Positions 50,173 to 59,043 of a DNA stretch of 63,169 nucleotides are shown piece by piece. The notes beneath the pieces are model-generated. The model worked only from the letters and a program-made list of their open reading frames with translations. It did not search any database and had not been told where the DNA came from. How positions within the stretch are numbered: position 1 is the stretch's first letter; each line of letters opens with the position of its first letter. This stretch comes from Desulfoluna spongiiphila (GTDB taxonomy: Bacteria > Desulfobacterota > Desulfobacteria > Desulfobacterales > Desulfolunaceae). The position numbers and the translations under genes are program-made. The stretch spans positions 1 through 63,169 of the forward strand of contig NZ_FMUX01000028.1 of the NCBI RefSeq assembly GCF_900101345.1, written 5' to 3'.

Positions 50173-51430
50173 AGATGGCAGGGTGGTGGACCCCGGCAAT
50201 GCGGTGGGGTCTTTTGATGTCTGGATCAAGGACGGATGCATTGATGAGCTGGTTCCCTGCGGCGAAAAGAGCATCCCCGAAGATGCCGAAGTGATCGACG
50301 CCAAGGGACTCCTGGTGGTGCCGGGGCTCATTGACGTCCATGTGCACCTGAGGGAACCCGGGGAAGAGTACAAAGAGACCATCGAAACCGGTGCCCGTTC
50401 AGCCGCTGCCGGCGGCTTTACCGCGGTGTGTGCCATGCCCAACACCAAGCCGGTGAACGACACCCCTGAGATCACCTCCTTTATTGTGAAGCAGGCCAAA
50501 GCGGCCGGATACGCCAGGGTCTATCCTGTGGCGGCCATTACCGGCGGGCTTTCCGGAGGCTCCCTGTGTGAATTCGGCGAGCTGAAGCAGGCCGGTGCCG
50601 TTGCCGTAAGCGATGACGGCCGCCCCGTGGAAGACGGTCAGATCATGCGTCGGGCCATGGAGTACGCCAAGGGCTTTGGGATGCTTGTCATCTCTCACTG
50701 CGAAGAGCTCTCCCTTGTGGCGGGGGGCTGCATGAACGAGGGGCTCACCGCCACCCGTATGGGCCTTGCCGGTATCCCCAATATCTCAGAATCCATGATG
50801 GTCATCCGGGACATCAGTCTGGCAGAACTCACCGGCGCCCACCTCCACGTGGCCCATGTGAGCACCCATGAGTCCATTGAGGCCATTCGTGAGGCCAAAA
50901 AGCGCGGGATTTCCGTCACGGCTGAAACCGCGCCCCATTACTTTACCCTTACGGATGAGGCGGTGACGGGGTACGACACCAACGCCAAGATGAATCCCCC
51001 CTTGCGAACGGAGCAGGACCGCCAGGCTGTCCGGGAAGCCCTTGCAGACGGTACCCTGGATGTCATCGCCACCGATCACGCCCCCCATTCCATCCTGGAG
51101 AAAGACCTGGAGTTCAACCGGGCCATGAACGGCATCATCGGTCTGGAGACATCCCTCCCGTTGAGCCTGCAGCTCGTAAGGGAAGGCGTCCTGACCCTTG
51201 AGGACCTGGTGACCCGCATGTCCAAACGGCCGGCACAGATCCTGGGCCTCGACAACTCCCTGATCAAGGGACGCCCTGCCGACCTGACCCTCATTGATGA
51301 AGAAGCCGAATGGACCGTTGTGGCATCCCAATTGCAATCTAAAAGCGCCAACACCCCCTTTGAGGGATGGACCATGAAGGGACGGGCCGTGCGGACCATC
51401 GTGGATGGTAAATCTGTTTTTATCGGGTGA
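50156..51430 (+). CDS. pyrC: Dihydroorotase
   Basis: 424 aa from the ATG at 50156, with CAGGAGG 5 nt upstream inside pyrB. Metal site DVHVHLREPGEEYKET, AMPNTKPVND, HCEELSLV, AHLHVAHVSTH, TAETAPHYFTLT, and ATDHAPHS, all as in active type I dihydroorotases. It closes carbamoyl-aspartate to dihydroorotate. The overlap with pyrB suggests coupled translation and possibly a shared complex. Confidence 0.96.
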   Translation: MLTVIKDGRVVDPGNAVGSFDVWIKDGCIDELVPCGEKSIPEDAEVIDAKGLLVVPGLIDVHVHLREPGEEYKETIETGARSAAAGGFTAVCAMPNTKPVNDTPEITSFIVKQAKAAGYARVYPVAAITGGLSGGSLCEFGELKQAGAVAVSDDGRPVEDGQIMRRAMEYAKGFGMLVISHCEELSLVAGGCMNEGLTATRMGLAGIPNISESMMVIRDISLAELTGAHLHVAHVSTHESIEAIREAKKRGISVTAETAPHYFTLTDEAVTGYDTNAKMNPPLRTEQDRQAVREALADGTLDVIATDHAPHSILEKDLEFNRAMNGIIGLETSLPLSLQLVREGVLTLEDLVTRMSKRPAQILGLDNSLIKGRPADLTLIDEEAEWTVVASQLQSKSANTPFEGWTMKGRAVRTIVDGKSVFIG

Positions 51431-51673
51431 GTGGTAAGTGGTTTACAGTAAACGAAAAATGAGTGTGTGATTTTCTCGGCAAGGGTTGGCAGTTAAGACA
51501 GCGTTTCTGTTGACCCATGCCTTTGTTCGTTGAAAAGACCTGCCGCATTATGTCATGGGGTGACAAAAATTGTCATTATCCCTTTGGCCCTCCCCGAATG
51601 CAAGCAACACAGATTCCCTTCCCTTGGGCATAAAGCTCGATACGATCGATACAGACAGGTAGCGGTCCCGTTT

Positions 51674-51712
51674 GCCTCCGGCGGTCCTGCTGGGGGCAAA
51701 CGTTTAATAAAA
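51674..51712. repeat. Dispersed repeat, short copy
   Basis: GCCTCCGGCGGTCCTGCTGG then GGGCAAACGTTTAATAAA matches one arm of the elements at 20376 and 24274. Confidence 0.65.
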
Positions 51713-51735
51713 AAGCTGCGGATATGTTCCTTTCA

Positions 51736-51782
51736 CCGCAGGCTCTCCTCCACGCCCGCCGGGCGTGGAGGAGAGCCTGCGG
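51736..51782. repeat. Perfect 47-nt palindrome
   Basis: Two 23-nt arms pair perfectly around a single central C; the arms run CCGCAGGCTCTCCTCCAC and on, through CGCCCG. No T run follows, so it is not a standard intrinsic terminator. Confidence 0.8.
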
Positions 51783-52014
51783 GAACCGAAACGTCTTTGT
51801 GGTGCTTTTTATGAATTGACCTGCCGGATGCCAGATGCATAGCTACGGTAAAAATCTGTTTGTCTGCCCTTTGCCCAGGCGGGATCGTCGAGGGTGATTT
51901 AAAGCCGAATTTTGCATAATTTTAGTTTGTCTGACTTTGTAATAAAACACCCATGGCGGGCCTGTTCCAGGCTTCGTCGAGGTGGAGCAGGCCGTAAACT
52001 GACGGAATCAATAC

Positions 52015-53403
52015 ATGCCTAAAAAGCCTCAAATTCTTGTTGTGGATGATGACCTCGGAATGCGCGAATTCCTTGAACTGATGCTGACCAGGGAGGGGTA
52101 CGGAGTCACCCTTTCGGATTGCGGCAAAGACGCGGTCAAAAAGATCAGGAAAACGCCCTTTGATCTGATCCTCACGGATATCCGGCTGGGGGACCTGACG
52201 GGACTTGATGTCCTGCGGGCAGCCAAGGAGATTAAACAAGAGACCGCCGTGGTCCTTATTTCCGCCTATGCCACAACGGAAACAGCTGTGGAGGCCATGA
52301 ACGAGGGCGCATACGATTATGTTCCCAAGCCCTTTGACAACGAAGAGCTCAAGGACACCCTTAAAAGGGCCCTGGAGCTGCAGAGCCTTGCCGCAGAAAA
52401 GGAGAAACTCTCCGAAGAGACCCAGGAGGTTTTGCATTTCGGGACCATGATCGGAAGCAGTGGCCCCATGCGGCGTATCTATACCCTGGTGGAGCAGGTG
52501 GCCGGCACCCGGACGAATGTGCTGATCACCGGCGAAAGCGGCACAGGCAAAGAGCTCATTGCCCGTTCCATCCACACCTTGAGCGGTCGCAAGGACAAAC
52601 CCTTTGTAGCGGTCAACTGCGGCGGCATCCCCGAGACCCTCATGGAGAGCGAGCTCTTCGGTCACCTCAAGGGCTCCTTCACCGGCGCCACCCATGATAA
52701 AAAAGGCCTCTTTGAAGAGGCCGAAGGCGGCACCGTCTTTCTCGATGAGATCGGAGAGCTCTCCGTGGCCCTGCAGGTAAAGCTCCTGCGGGTGGTCCAG
52801 GAGCGCAAAATCAAGCCCGTGGGCGGTACCCGCGAGGTGAGTGTCGATACCCGTATTATCTGTGCCACCAACAAGAATTTAGAAGAAGAAGTCATGGAAA
52901 AGCGCTTCCGAAAGGACCTCTTCTACCGCCTCAATGTCATCGAGATCCGCGTCCCTTCGCTGCGTGAGCGCAAAGCCGACCTCAAACCCCTGGCCCAGTT
53001 TTTCCTTGAAAAGTACGCCGAAGAGATGGGCAAAGACATTACCAAAATCTCATCTTATGCCATTGATTTGTTGAAAAATTACGATTTTCCGGGTAACGTG
53101 AGGGAACTTGAGAATCTCATTGAGCGCAGCGTGGCCCTCTCCGCCACCAACATCATTCTTCCCGAAAGCCTCTCCATGTCTTCCAAGCGAAGGCGCTGGA
53201 TCGAAGGCGTACCAAGGCGCCGCTTCGACCTCGACGACGTGGCCACAGGAGTCGACCTCCCCGACATCCTGGAAGCCATCGAAAAGGCTTATATGGAAAA
53301 GGCACTGGAATACACCAAGGGCAACAAAAGCAAGGCGGCGGAACTGCTGGGGCTTTCCTTTCGATCGTTCAGGTACAGGTGTGACAAGCTGAATATTTTG
53401 TAA
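52015..53403 (+). CDS. Sigma-54-dependent response regulator (PilR/NtrC family)
   Basis: 462 aa. The receiver domain spans residues 1-120 (ILVVDDDLGMREFLELML, phospho-acceptor Asp55 in LILTDIRLGD, and KPFDNEELKDTLKRAL). The AAA+ domain spans about 140-385: Walker A ITGESGTGKELIARSIH, the sigma-54 contact loop GSFTGATHDKKG (GSFTGA instead of GAFTGA), and Walker B GGTVFLDEIGEL. A Fis-type HTH ends it (NKSKAAELLGLSFRSFRYR). The next gene is pilA with a -24/-12 promoter, so it is most likely PilR; no PilS kinase is in the window. Confidence 0.93.
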   Translation: MPKKPQILVVDDDLGMREFLELMLTREGYGVTLSDCGKDAVKKIRKTPFDLILTDIRLGDLTGLDVLRAAKEIKQETAVVLISAYATTETAVEAMNEGAYDYVPKPFDNEELKDTLKRALELQSLAAEKEKLSEETQEVLHFGTMIGSSGPMRRIYTLVEQVAGTRTNVLITGESGTGKELIARSIHTLSGRKDKPFVAVNCGGIPETLMESELFGHLKGSFTGATHDKKGLFEEAEGGTVFLDEIGELSVALQVKLLRVVQERKIKPVGGTREVSVDTRIICATNKNLEEEVMEKRFRKDLFYRLNVIEIRVPSLRERKADLKPLAQFFLEKYAEEMGKDITKISSYAIDLLKNYDFPGNVRELENLIERSVALSATNIILPESLSMSSKRRRWIEGVPRRRFDLDDVATGVDLPDILEAIEKAYMEKALEYTKGNKSKAAELLGLSFRSFRYRCDKLNIL

Positions 53404-53531
53404 TGTGACGTTTTTTGTCAGTGTGGATGCCTCATATCGTCAGGGGGGGGTAGCGTTTTAATTGCAGAACAACAACAGAGTTTGTTCTCAGGTGACTTGG
53501 AATATTGATCTTTTGAGAAAATAGTTTGGTT

Positions 53532-53546
53532 TGGTATATATTATGC
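53532..53546 (+). promoter_or_regulatory. Sigma-54 (-24/-12) promoter of pilA
   Basis: TGGTATATATTATGC has GG and GC separated by exactly 10 nt, the spacing of RpoN promoters. The predicted start near 53558 gives a ~140-nt leader. The gene just upstream encodes a sigma-54 activator and rpoN itself is in the window. Confidence 0.7.
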
Positions 53547-53699
53547 ATCATAACTATAAAAAAGTTATGGGGGCTCTAACAACAAACGGTACTACGGCTT
53601 TCAAGTGAGCCTGGTTTGTTCCCTCCCCCTTGTTGAAAGAATGATAATTGTACCTTACTTCGAGGTGCTATTTACCTAAAACTCAGGAGGAAATGACAA

Positions 53700-54161
53700 A
53701 TGATGAAGAACAACAAAGGCTTTACCCTCATCGAATTGATGATTGTCGTTGCGATTATCGGTATTCTGGCCGCAGTCGCAATTCCCAACTTCCGTACGTA
53801 CCAGCTCAAGTCCAAAGAGTCCGAGGCGAAGATAAACCTGTCGGCCATCGGTGTGGCCCAGGAAGCTTACTTTGCTGAATATGATGAGTATGTTCCCTGT
53901 ACCTCAAACCCTTCATCCCCTGCCGCCGCCGAATCTTCAAAGCGTACTTGGGACAGCCCGGCTGCAGGGTTTGATGCCATCGGTTTCAGGCCGAAGGATG
54001 CTCAGGTTTATTTTACTTATGCCGCAGCTGTTACAGCTACAGGTGGATATCGTGCCACTGCAGTGGGAAACCTTGATGACTCGACGACTGGAGACGATAA
54101 CGTTTGGGTAATTACAAACCGAACCGCCGTTCGTAAGACATCAACAAAGAACAATTACTAA
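53700..54161 (+). CDS. pilA: Type IV major pilin PilA
   Basis: 153 aa with AGGAGG 10-15 nt upstream of ATGATG. A class III (prepilin) signal of seven residues (MMKNNKG) is cut before FTLIELMIVVAIIGILAAVA, with the conserved Glu5. The head domain is about 125 residues, has a single Cys in YVPCTSNP, and ends in a Gly/Thr-rich C-terminal part (GDDNVWVITNRTAVRK). It is longer than the short conductive-type Geobacter pilin. Strong SD, sigma-54 promoter and own terminator fit high, regulated expression. Confidence 0.95.
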   Translation: MMKNNKGFTLIELMIVVAIIGILAAVAIPNFRTYQLKSKESEAKINLSAIGVAQEAYFAEYDEYVPCTSNPSSPAAAESSKRTWDSPAAGFDAIGFRPKDAQVYFTYAAAVTATGGYRATAVGNLDDSTTGDDNVWVITNRTAVRKTSTKNNY

Positions 54162-54297
54162 TAAATCCATATGCAAGGATATTTGCCTTGATATGTGTTA
54201 GCCACTTTAAATCTAAGGTTGCAGTCCGTAACGATAAGGTGAAAATCAAACTCATCGCTTAACTGGCACAATTGCTGACCTCATGATTTAGACATAC

Positions 54298-54340
54298 CAA
54301 AAGGCGGGCTATTTCAGTCTGCCTTTTGGTGTTTTATTAT
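54298..54340 (+). terminator. Intrinsic terminator after pilA
   Basis: CCAAAAGGC pairs with GCCTTTTGG over a 15-nt loop and is followed by TGTTTTATT. It lies 136 nt after the pilA stop. Confidence 0.8.
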
Positions 54341-54378
54341 GAAGCAAGCAGGATGATTTTTCCATTTAAGGTGACTAT

Positions 54379-55155
54379 TTGGACGGGCCATGTCATATGA
54401 GCGGTATGAGTAAGACGGTGCATAGGTTTAGTATTGTTGTTTGTGTGCTTTGTGTGTGTGGCTTTGGTGTACTGAACTCACGCCTTGAGCCGAGCCCAAA
54501 ACGAAGTGAGGACTATCACCTTGTGGATCTTTCCCTGCCGTACTTGTCGTTGATATCCCTTGGAAATGAGAGCCTTATGGCCGACTGTCTTTGGCTGGAT
54601 CTGTTGTTTCGCCTGGGAGAGTCCATCAAGAATGAGTCGGGCACCTGGTATCTGACCGCATATGTGGACGCTATAACAACGTTGTCACCTTCCTTTGAGG
54701 GGGCCTATGAATTGGCCGGCACCTTGGTTCCCAAATTAACAGGTGATTTTCAGTATACTCATGAGGTTTTGCAGAAAGGCGAAATCCATGTTTCCAAGGG
54801 TAACCCCAGGTACTGGTATATCCTCTTTTACTTAGGAATTAACGCTTATTTTGGGCAGGATGATGCGTTTTTGGCCGCGAGGTATATTGATGCTGCTTCA
54901 AAATTTCCTGATACACCCACTTTTTTGCCAGTATTCGCCGCTTCGCTTTATACGCTTAGTGACAATGAGTTTGCAGGTCTGGCCGTTGTTGAGCGCTACT
55001 TGAAGGAGTTTGATGATCCGTATGTCCTGCATCGTCTTAGGGAAAAGCAGCGTTCGTTACAAAATAAAATAGACGTAAATAGGCATAGGGAGTTTATGAG
55101 GCTTATTGTCAATCCAAATGGGTCAGGGTTTCTTGAGGCCATTGGATTCGAATGA
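54379..55155 (+). CDS. Membrane-anchored protein of the pilin ABC cluster (PilG-like position)
   Basis: 258 aa from a TTG at 54379 that has AAGGTG 5 nt upstream; ATG codons at 54397 and 54406 are alternatives. One N-terminal helix (RFSIVVCVLCVCGFGVL) is followed by a soluble domain predicted helical, with TPR-like spacing (YVDAITTLSPSFEGAYELAG, and NPRYWYILFYLGINAYFG). I do not see a catalytic motif. By position before an ABC ATPase and permease and after pilA it resembles PilG of the Myxococcus PilGHI system, needed for pilus assembly; this is inference from order. Confidence 0.75.
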   Translation: MDGPCHMSGMSKTVHRFSIVVCVLCVCGFGVLNSRLEPSPKRSEDYHLVDLSLPYLSLISLGNESLMADCLWLDLLFRLGESIKNESGTWYLTAYVDAITTLSPSFEGAYELAGTLVPKLTGDFQYTHEVLQKGEIHVSKGNPRYWYILFYLGINAYFGQDDAFLAARYIDAASKFPDTPTFLPVFAASLYTLSDNEFAGLAVVERYLKEFDDPYVLHRLREKQRSLQNKIDVNRHREFMRLIVNPNGSGFLEAIGFE

Positions 55156-55204
55156 CTTTAGCTTATTTTTGTGTGTAAAGCGCGATCAGTTTTGGAGATA
55201 AAGA

Positions 55205-56074
55205 ATGATTCTGGCCTTGGAGCAGGTCTCAAAACGATGCAAGGGTCACTTTTGGTCAAAGGATAAGACCATTTTATCTGATATTTCGTTACGTATTGAT
55301 GATGGTCAGGTCATAGGGATCATTGGTCATAATGGTGCCGGGAAAACAACCTTGTTCAAATTGATAACCGGGCTGGTAAACCCAGACAGAGGCCAGGTCG
55401 TTTTTGGACAGATTATGGGGACGGTTCCGCGAGAACGTATAGGGTTTCTTCCGGAAAATCCATATTTTTACAGCCACTTGACAGCACACGAGTCTCTACG
55501 ATTCTATGCCTCTCTTTTTCCGAATCTTGATGTGTCGGAACCGGATATTACCAAAGCCTTGGTAAAGGTGGGGCTGGCTGGGAGAGTTCATCACCAGCGA
55601 CTGAATAGTTATTCGAAAGGGATGCTCCAACGGTTCGGTTTCGCCCAGGCATTGATCAATGACCCCAAACTCGTGATTCTGGATGAGCCCATGTCAGGGT
55701 TAGATCCATCAGGCCGACGAGATATTAGAAAGCTTATTGACAGTTTGAGAACAGACGGCAAGACAATCATTTTCTCATCGCACATTCTCGACGATGTGGA
55801 AAAATTATGCGACTCGGTCGTGTTGCTCAGTGAAGGAAAACTAATGAAATCCATTAGCTTGGATTTTGTTGCGGCAAAGTGTAGTTGGTCTGTTGAGTAT
55901 GTGCTGGGGGAGGCAAATGGTCAGGATGATTCTGTGGTTCGTGAATTTGTCGATTCCAAGCAAAAACTGCATGATAAAATTGAGTGGGTGATACACCAGG
56001 GGGGGACCATCGATAACATCGATAAGGTGATTCCACCCTTGGAAGAGTGGGCCATAGGCAGCAGGGATATGTAA
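55205..56074 (+). CDS. ABC transporter ATP-binding protein (PilH-like)
   Basis: 289 aa. Walker A GIIGHNGAGKTTLFKLITG, Q-loop IGFLPENPYFY, signature LNSYSKGMLQRFGFAQAL, Walker B LVILDEPMSGLDPSGRR, and H-loop IFSSHILDDVEKL, followed by a ~90-residue C-terminal domain. The signature has YSKGM in place of LSGGQ, as in this subclass of ABC-2-type exporters. With the next gene it forms an exporter matching PilH/PilI near pilA in deltaproteobacteria. Confidence 0.92.
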   Translation: MILALEQVSKRCKGHFWSKDKTILSDISLRIDDGQVIGIIGHNGAGKTTLFKLITGLVNPDRGQVVFGQIMGTVPRERIGFLPENPYFYSHLTAHESLRFYASLFPNLDVSEPDITKALVKVGLAGRVHHQRLNSYSKGMLQRFGFAQALINDPKLVILDEPMSGLDPSGRRDIRKLIDSLRTDGKTIIFSSHILDDVEKLCDSVVLLSEGKLMKSISLDFVAAKCSWSVEYVLGEANGQDDSVVREFVDSKQKLHDKIEWVIHQGGTIDNIDKVIPPLEEWAIGSRDM

Positions 56075-56088
56075 TGAGGTGAAGTATC

Positions 56089-56853
56089 ATGAATACGCAG
56101 AGTGTGTTTCATATCGGGGTCAATACCTACAAAGAGGTTGTACGGGATAAAATATACTATGTTTTTTTTCTGTTCTCAATTTTCATTATTTTTTTTTCCA
56201 GCATACTGGGACGCCTTTCCATCGGAGAATCTCGCGTAGTCATCATGGATTTTTCTTTTTTTTCCATGGAATTTACTGGCGTGATGATATCCATATTCGT
56301 CGGGATTACCCTCGTTTATCGGGAGATTGAAAAAAAGACCATTTTTAATATTTTGTCAAAACCGATTTCGAGATCTGAGTTTATCCTCGGAAAGTTCCTT
56401 GGGTTGCTCATGGCCTTGGTACTGATTGAAACAGTCATGTTTGTCGTCGTTGTGATTTTTTTGAAATTTAATCATGTTGATGTATCATGTTGGATACTTG
56501 TTGTTTTCGGCTCAATTCTGTTGCAAATTATGATGATTTTAAGTTGTGCGGTGTTGTTCTCAGCCGTGAGTTCTCCCATCGTCAGTGGTATGTTTACCCT
56601 GTGTTTTTATATTATCGGTAGCATTTCGTACCAGATCGTGCGGTTGTATCCAGCAAGAGATGGTGCTTATATATTAAAGGCCTTGTATGCCCTTATCCCC
56701 AATTTCTCCAAGTTTGATTTTTCGTATCAATACGTTCATCATCTAGATATAGTGGGTATGTCTGTGTTTACGGCATGGGGTTACGGTATTTCTTACGTGG
56801 TACTTTTGTTGCTCATTGCTTCCCGGTGCTTCGCTGTAAAGGATATATTTTAA
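56089..56853 (+). CDS. ABC-2-type transporter permease (PilI-like)
   Basis: 254 aa, six predicted helices, with GAGGTGA upstream. VFHIGVNTYKEVVRDKIYY at the N-terminus, then FVGITLVYREIEKKTIFNILSKPISRSEFILGKFLG (a cytosolic loop typical of ABC-2 permeases, residues 77-112), and a last helix before CFAVKDIF. It pairs with the ATPase 14 nt upstream. Its substrate is unknown; the family member PilI in Myxococcus is required for pilin export or assembly. Confidence 0.88.
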   Translation: MNTQSVFHIGVNTYKEVVRDKIYYVFFLFSIFIIFFSSILGRLSIGESRVVIMDFSFFSMEFTGVMISIFVGITLVYREIEKKTIFNILSKPISRSEFILGKFLGLLMALVLIETVMFVVVVIFLKFNHVDVSCWILVVFGSILLQIMMILSCAVLFSAVSSPIVSGMFTLCFYIIGSISYQIVRLYPARDGAYILKALYALIPNFSKFDFSYQYVHHLDIVGMSVFTAWGYGISYVVLLLLIASRCFAVKDIF

Positions 56854-56945
56854 AGTAGGCTGCGGGCCGTAAAACATTTGCTTCTGATGTAGCAACGGTT
56901 CGGCTTGGTATTTCAGGAATTTTAATTTTGTGTTAGGAGTCTGAG

Positions 56946-58988
56946 TTGACGAGACAACAAACAATTTTTTTTTCGTGTGTTCTTCTTATTGGATTGTTGG
57001 CATCGTATTCAAACTCTTTTCACGCCTCATGGCATTTCGATGATCAACAGAACATTCTTGAACGTAAATCGGTACATATAAGGGAACTATCCCCCGAATC
57101 ATGCCTCAACGCCATCGGTGGGAAGCTATCTCCCATTTCCATGTTAAACGGTCGGTCAATCAGTTATCTTTCTTTTGCGCTGAATTGGTACGCTGGTCAG
57201 GACAATCCGTTCGGTTATCATGTGGTTAATTTTATCATCCATTTTTTAAACGGCATACTGCTTTATTACGTTATAGCCAGGCTACTGCAAATTGATGGGC
57301 AATATGATCCGGGCCAGGTGTACGCTGTTTCCATGCTGGCTGCGTTCATCTGGTCACTTCATCCAATCCAGATCCAATCAGTGACATATGTCGTGCAGCG
57401 GATGAATTCTTTGTGTGCACTGTTTTATCTGGCGGCATTTTATTTGTTTTTGGGGTTTTACAAATCAAATGGTATTTCAGTTTTCAGGCCCTTGCTGGTT
57501 GTCTTTTTTTCGTTACTCTCCATTGCGAGTAAACAAAATGGCGTATTGGTTGGGCTCAGTATTCTTCTTGTGCTGTTTGTCTATGGAAATCCTTTTAAAG
57601 ATCATTTTTTATCCAAGACCATCGGAATTCTTTGGGTAGGTGCTTTTTGTGTCGTTGCGCTGGCTTTCTTAGACGCAGCGTTCGAGTGGTCTTCGGTCTA
57701 TTCCGGGTATGAGTTTCGAGATTTTACAAAGGGACAACGATTGTTGACTCAGCCCCGAGTCCTCCTTTTTTACTTGTACCAATTGTTTGTCCCGAGTTCA
57801 GGCCTCTACTCCATAGCCCACTCATTTTCCGTTTCAACATCCTTGATATCTCCTGCCTCAACATTGTTGAGTATTTTTTGTATAGGTGGTCTGGTTATGG
57901 GAGCATGTGCTGCAATATACAAAGGGTACCGTTTACAGGGGTTTGCCGTCTTGTTTTTTTTGATCAACCACCTTGTCGAATCTACGGTTCTGCCTCTGGA
58001 AATGGTTTATGAGCATAGGAATTATATTCCATCGTTTTTTCTGTTTGTGCCCCCTTGTCTGGGGATTGTTAAGGTTATTTCTTCACCTCGTTTTACGCCG
58101 TTGATTCGTGGGGTGGCTGTGACGGCCACCTGCTTTATCATCATTCATCTTGGCATGTCGACGTATTTACGCAATAAAGATTGGGCTACGCCCTTTTCCT
58201 TATGGGCGTCTGCAGTGCCACGTGGAGAAGACTTGGCAAGGGTTTACCAAAATCTTTCCACCACCTATTCCGCTAAAACGATTGACGGTCTTAAAACACG
58301 TGTTTTACTGAATATGAAGGCCCTCACCTTGAATGACTCAACGAAAGGAAAGCAAGAGTATGTTTCGATACGAAATATTGGCGGGGCCTATGGGGAGTTT
58401 GGTGATTATGAGAGGGCCATTCCATATCTTAAAAAAGCGTACGATCTCATAGGGCTTGAATCGGACGCCCTGCTTCTTGCGACGGTTTATTTCAGGATGG
58501 GAAATTTAGACGAAATGAAGGGGTGGTTGGACCGAATCGATCCGATGAGGGTCGGTATCCCTGAACGCAAGAAGTTTTATCGTATGGCGTCTATTTATTA
58601 TATAAACGACGAAGATTTTGGATCTGCAAGAGACACGTTAATTAACTATATAGAGCTGGGCGGTGATTTGACGTATCCTTATGCGTTGATGGGAAACATG
58701 CATTTGGGATCCGGCCGGGATGCGTTGGCCATCAACTATCTTTCAAGGATTGATGCAGATCAGTTGCTTCTAGATGCCTATCTTTTACATGCCTATGCTC
58801 TCTCTGGAGATGAATGGGGTATTTTAAGAACGGTTGAAATGATTGAGAGCAAATATTCAGTCGCTGAAATTAGGAAGCTGATCCGTGAGCTGCCAGATAT
58901 GAAGAATATTGCACATGTTTACCGGAACCCATCTTTGGAGGATACCATGAAGAACTCATTTTTTTGTCTGTTACATCACCCTTTTTAA
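56946..58988 (+). CDS. GT-C membrane glycosyltransferase with C-terminal TPR repeats (TMTC-like)
   Basis: 680 aa from a TTG with AGGAG 6 nt upstream. About eleven helices lie in residues 1-420. The first outer loop has WHFDDQQNILE, with the Asp pair typical of GT-C enzymes, and SLHPIQIQSVTYVVQRMNSL follows, a hallmark of the TMTC/O-mannosyltransferase-like group. Residues about 430-650 are TPR-like (GAYGEFGDYERAIPYLKKAY, YFRMGNLDEMKGWLD). It likely transfers a sugar from a polyprenyl-phosphate donor to protein on the periplasmic face; the pilin next door is a plausible acceptor (inference). Confidence 0.82.
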   Translation: MTRQQTIFFSCVLLIGLLASYSNSFHASWHFDDQQNILERKSVHIRELSPESCLNAIGGKLSPISMLNGRSISYLSFALNWYAGQDNPFGYHVVNFIIHFLNGILLYYVIARLLQIDGQYDPGQVYAVSMLAAFIWSLHPIQIQSVTYVVQRMNSLCALFYLAAFYLFLGFYKSNGISVFRPLLVVFFSLLSIASKQNGVLVGLSILLVLFVYGNPFKDHFLSKTIGILWVGAFCVVALAFLDAAFEWSSVYSGYEFRDFTKGQRLLTQPRVLLFYLYQLFVPSSGLYSIAHSFSVSTSLISPASTLLSIFCIGGLVMGACAAIYKGYRLQGFAVLFFLINHLVESTVLPLEMVYEHRNYIPSFFLFVPPCLGIVKVISSPRFTPLIRGVAVTATCFIIIHLGMSTYLRNKDWATPFSLWASAVPRGEDLARVYQNLSTTYSAKTIDGLKTRVLLNMKALTLNDSTKGKQEYVSIRNIGGAYGEFGDYERAIPYLKKAYDLIGLESDALLLATVYFRMGNLDEMKGWLDRIDPMRVGIPERKKFYRMASIYYINDEDFGSARDTLINYIELGGDLTYPYALMGNMHLGSGRDALAINYLSRIDADQLLLDAYLLHAYALSGDEWGILRTVEMIESKYSVAEIRKLIRELPDMKNIAHVYRNPSLEDTMKNSFFCLLHHPF

Positions 58989-59043
58989 ATGAACGAATAT
59001 GAGCAGTCAACATGCGGAGAACTGAAGGAAAGGTTTGCAAAGA

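Larger units (their letters stand above)
51431..52014. other. Intergenic region between pyrC and the pilR-like gene
   Basis: About 580 nt without a credible gene. It contains a TGTCATGGGGTGACA motif near 51554 followed by TTGTCATTATCC, a repeat fragment (51674-51712) and a perfect 47-nt palindrome (51736-51782). The last 150 nt are more AT-rich and should contain the promoter of the regulator gene. Confidence 0.55.
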
